From Zhongshania aliphaticivorans (GTDB taxonomy: Bacteria > Pseudomonadota > Gammaproteobacteria > Pseudomonadales > Spongiibacteraceae), in NCBI RefSeq assembly GCF_902705855.1, contig NZ_CACSIJ010000016.1, positions 141,441 to 205,440 of the forward strand: a DNA stretch of 64,000 bases. Reading direction: 5' to 3'. How positions within the stretch are numbered: position 1 is the first letter of the stretch; each line of letters starts with the position of its first letter. Below are positions 63,487-64,000 of this stretch, one piece after another. The notes beneath the pieces were generated by a model that saw only the letters and a program-made list of their open reading frames with translations, ran no database searches and was not told where the DNA came from. The translations under genes were made by a program, and so were the position numbers.

Positions 63487-64000
63487 TCAACGCCCCAAAT
63501 ACACTTCGATAACACGCGGATTAGCAGACACCACCTCAAGCCGCCCTTCGGCCAGCACGCCGCCTTCGTGGAGTACCGTCACTTTGCTATCCAGTGCTTT
63601 AATAAAATCCATATCGTGCTCGACCACCACCACGGTATGGTCTTTATTTATTTCTTTTAACAAGGCAGCCGTTTCCATGGTTTCATGGTCGGTCATACCC
63701 GCCGCGGGCTCATCTACCAGCAATAACTCTGGCCCCTGCACAATCAACATACCAATTTCTAACCATTGCTTTTGGCCGTGAGAAAGGCTGCCAGCTAAAT
63801 CATTTGTTTTGGCTTTTAAGCCAACTAACTTAATCACCTCGTCGATTTTGTCTGCCTGCTCGCTGCTCAATTTATGCAGCAGCGCGCGCAGCACACTACG
63901 AGTACCCGCCAAGGCAAGCTCGACGTTTTCCCACACCGTTAGCGTTTCAATTACCGTCGGCTTTTGAAATTTGCGACCGATGCCAAGATTGGCGATATCC
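63487..64000 (-). CDS. urtD: Urea ABC transporter ATPase UrtD (partial, continues beyond the window)
   Basis: The 3' part of urtD runs off the right edge. The visible 171 codons include IGRKFQKPTV (Q-loop region), VWENVELALAG, the signature LSHGQKQWLEIGML (LSHGQ as in UrtD), Walker B LLLVDEPAAGMTDHE and the switch histidine EHDMDFIKAL. It ends two bases before the urtE start. Its Walker A and N-terminus lie outside the window. Confidence 0.92.
   Translation of the reverse strand, partial: DIANLGIGRKFQKPTVIETLTVWENVELALAGTRSVLRALLHKLSSEQADKIDEVIKLVGLKAKTNDLAGSLSHGQKQWLEIGMLIVQGPELLLVDEPAAGMTDHETMETAALLKEINKDHTVVVVEHDMDFIKALDSKVTVLHEGGVLAEGRLEVVSANPRVIEVYLGR

Overview
The window is a 64 kb stretch of a gammaproteobacterial chromosome. 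The order cyaA, cyaY (opposite strand), lptM, lysA, dapF and a DUF484 gene, together with ubiC-ubiA, a type II lumazine synthase under an FMN riboswitch, P450 and luciferase-like flavin enzymes and a urea ABC transporter, fits a marine member of the Cellvibrionales/Spongiibacteraceae. That placement is an inference from gene content; no rRNA or other phylogenetic marker was examined. No rRNA, tRNA or CRISPR array was seen.

Layout. 1-17.5 kb is mostly housekeeping: two OmpA-type envelope proteins, trhP, ubiC-ubiA, a rubredoxin-reductase fusion, riboswitch-ribH, a methyltransferase, two luciferase-like monooxygenases, fbp-rlmJ and a P450 with a divergent TetR regulator. 17.5-23.7 kb is an accessory island between galE and manC. 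It holds a relic of a Y1 (REP-associated) transposase, a TumE/TumA pair, an AbiEi-like/Fic fusion and a MazE/MazF pair, all embedded in clusters of roughly 80-160 bp palindromic REP-like repeats. 23.7-43.2 kb is a Wzx/Wzy-dependent exopolysaccharide locus: manC, a flippase relic, an epimerase, glycosyltransferases, wzy, a capsule-type transferase, wzx, wcaJ, wza, wzc and ugd. A second mobile zone interrupts it, made of an IS110-family element, a RAYT transposase and more REP-like repeats. 43.2-55 kb is housekeeping again (mutM, hyuA-like, cyaA, cyaY, lptM, lysA, dapF, DUF484, HAD phosphatase). 55-64 kb is nitrogen-related: glnK, amtB, a second glnK, a TorF-like porin behind a sigma-54-like promoter, and urtD-urtE of a urea transporter at the right edge. 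A double CaiB-type CoA transferase and a glycine-rich secreted protein lie between these.

The most striking system is the IS110 element at 39.5-40.8 kb. Its leader can be read directly as a bridge RNA with two guide-bearing internal loops. One loop matches the REP arm in which the element sits; the other matches the element's own ends. Both junctions share a CT core, so the interrupted REP can be reconstructed base by base. The REP-like family shows short, long and hybrid forms with conserved linkers and has a likely cognate RAYT at 41 kb. Palindromes of both repeat families supply the stop codons of neighbouring genes (tetR, galE, fic, ugd). The fic gene is preceded by four 8-bp repeats at an exact 24-bp period.
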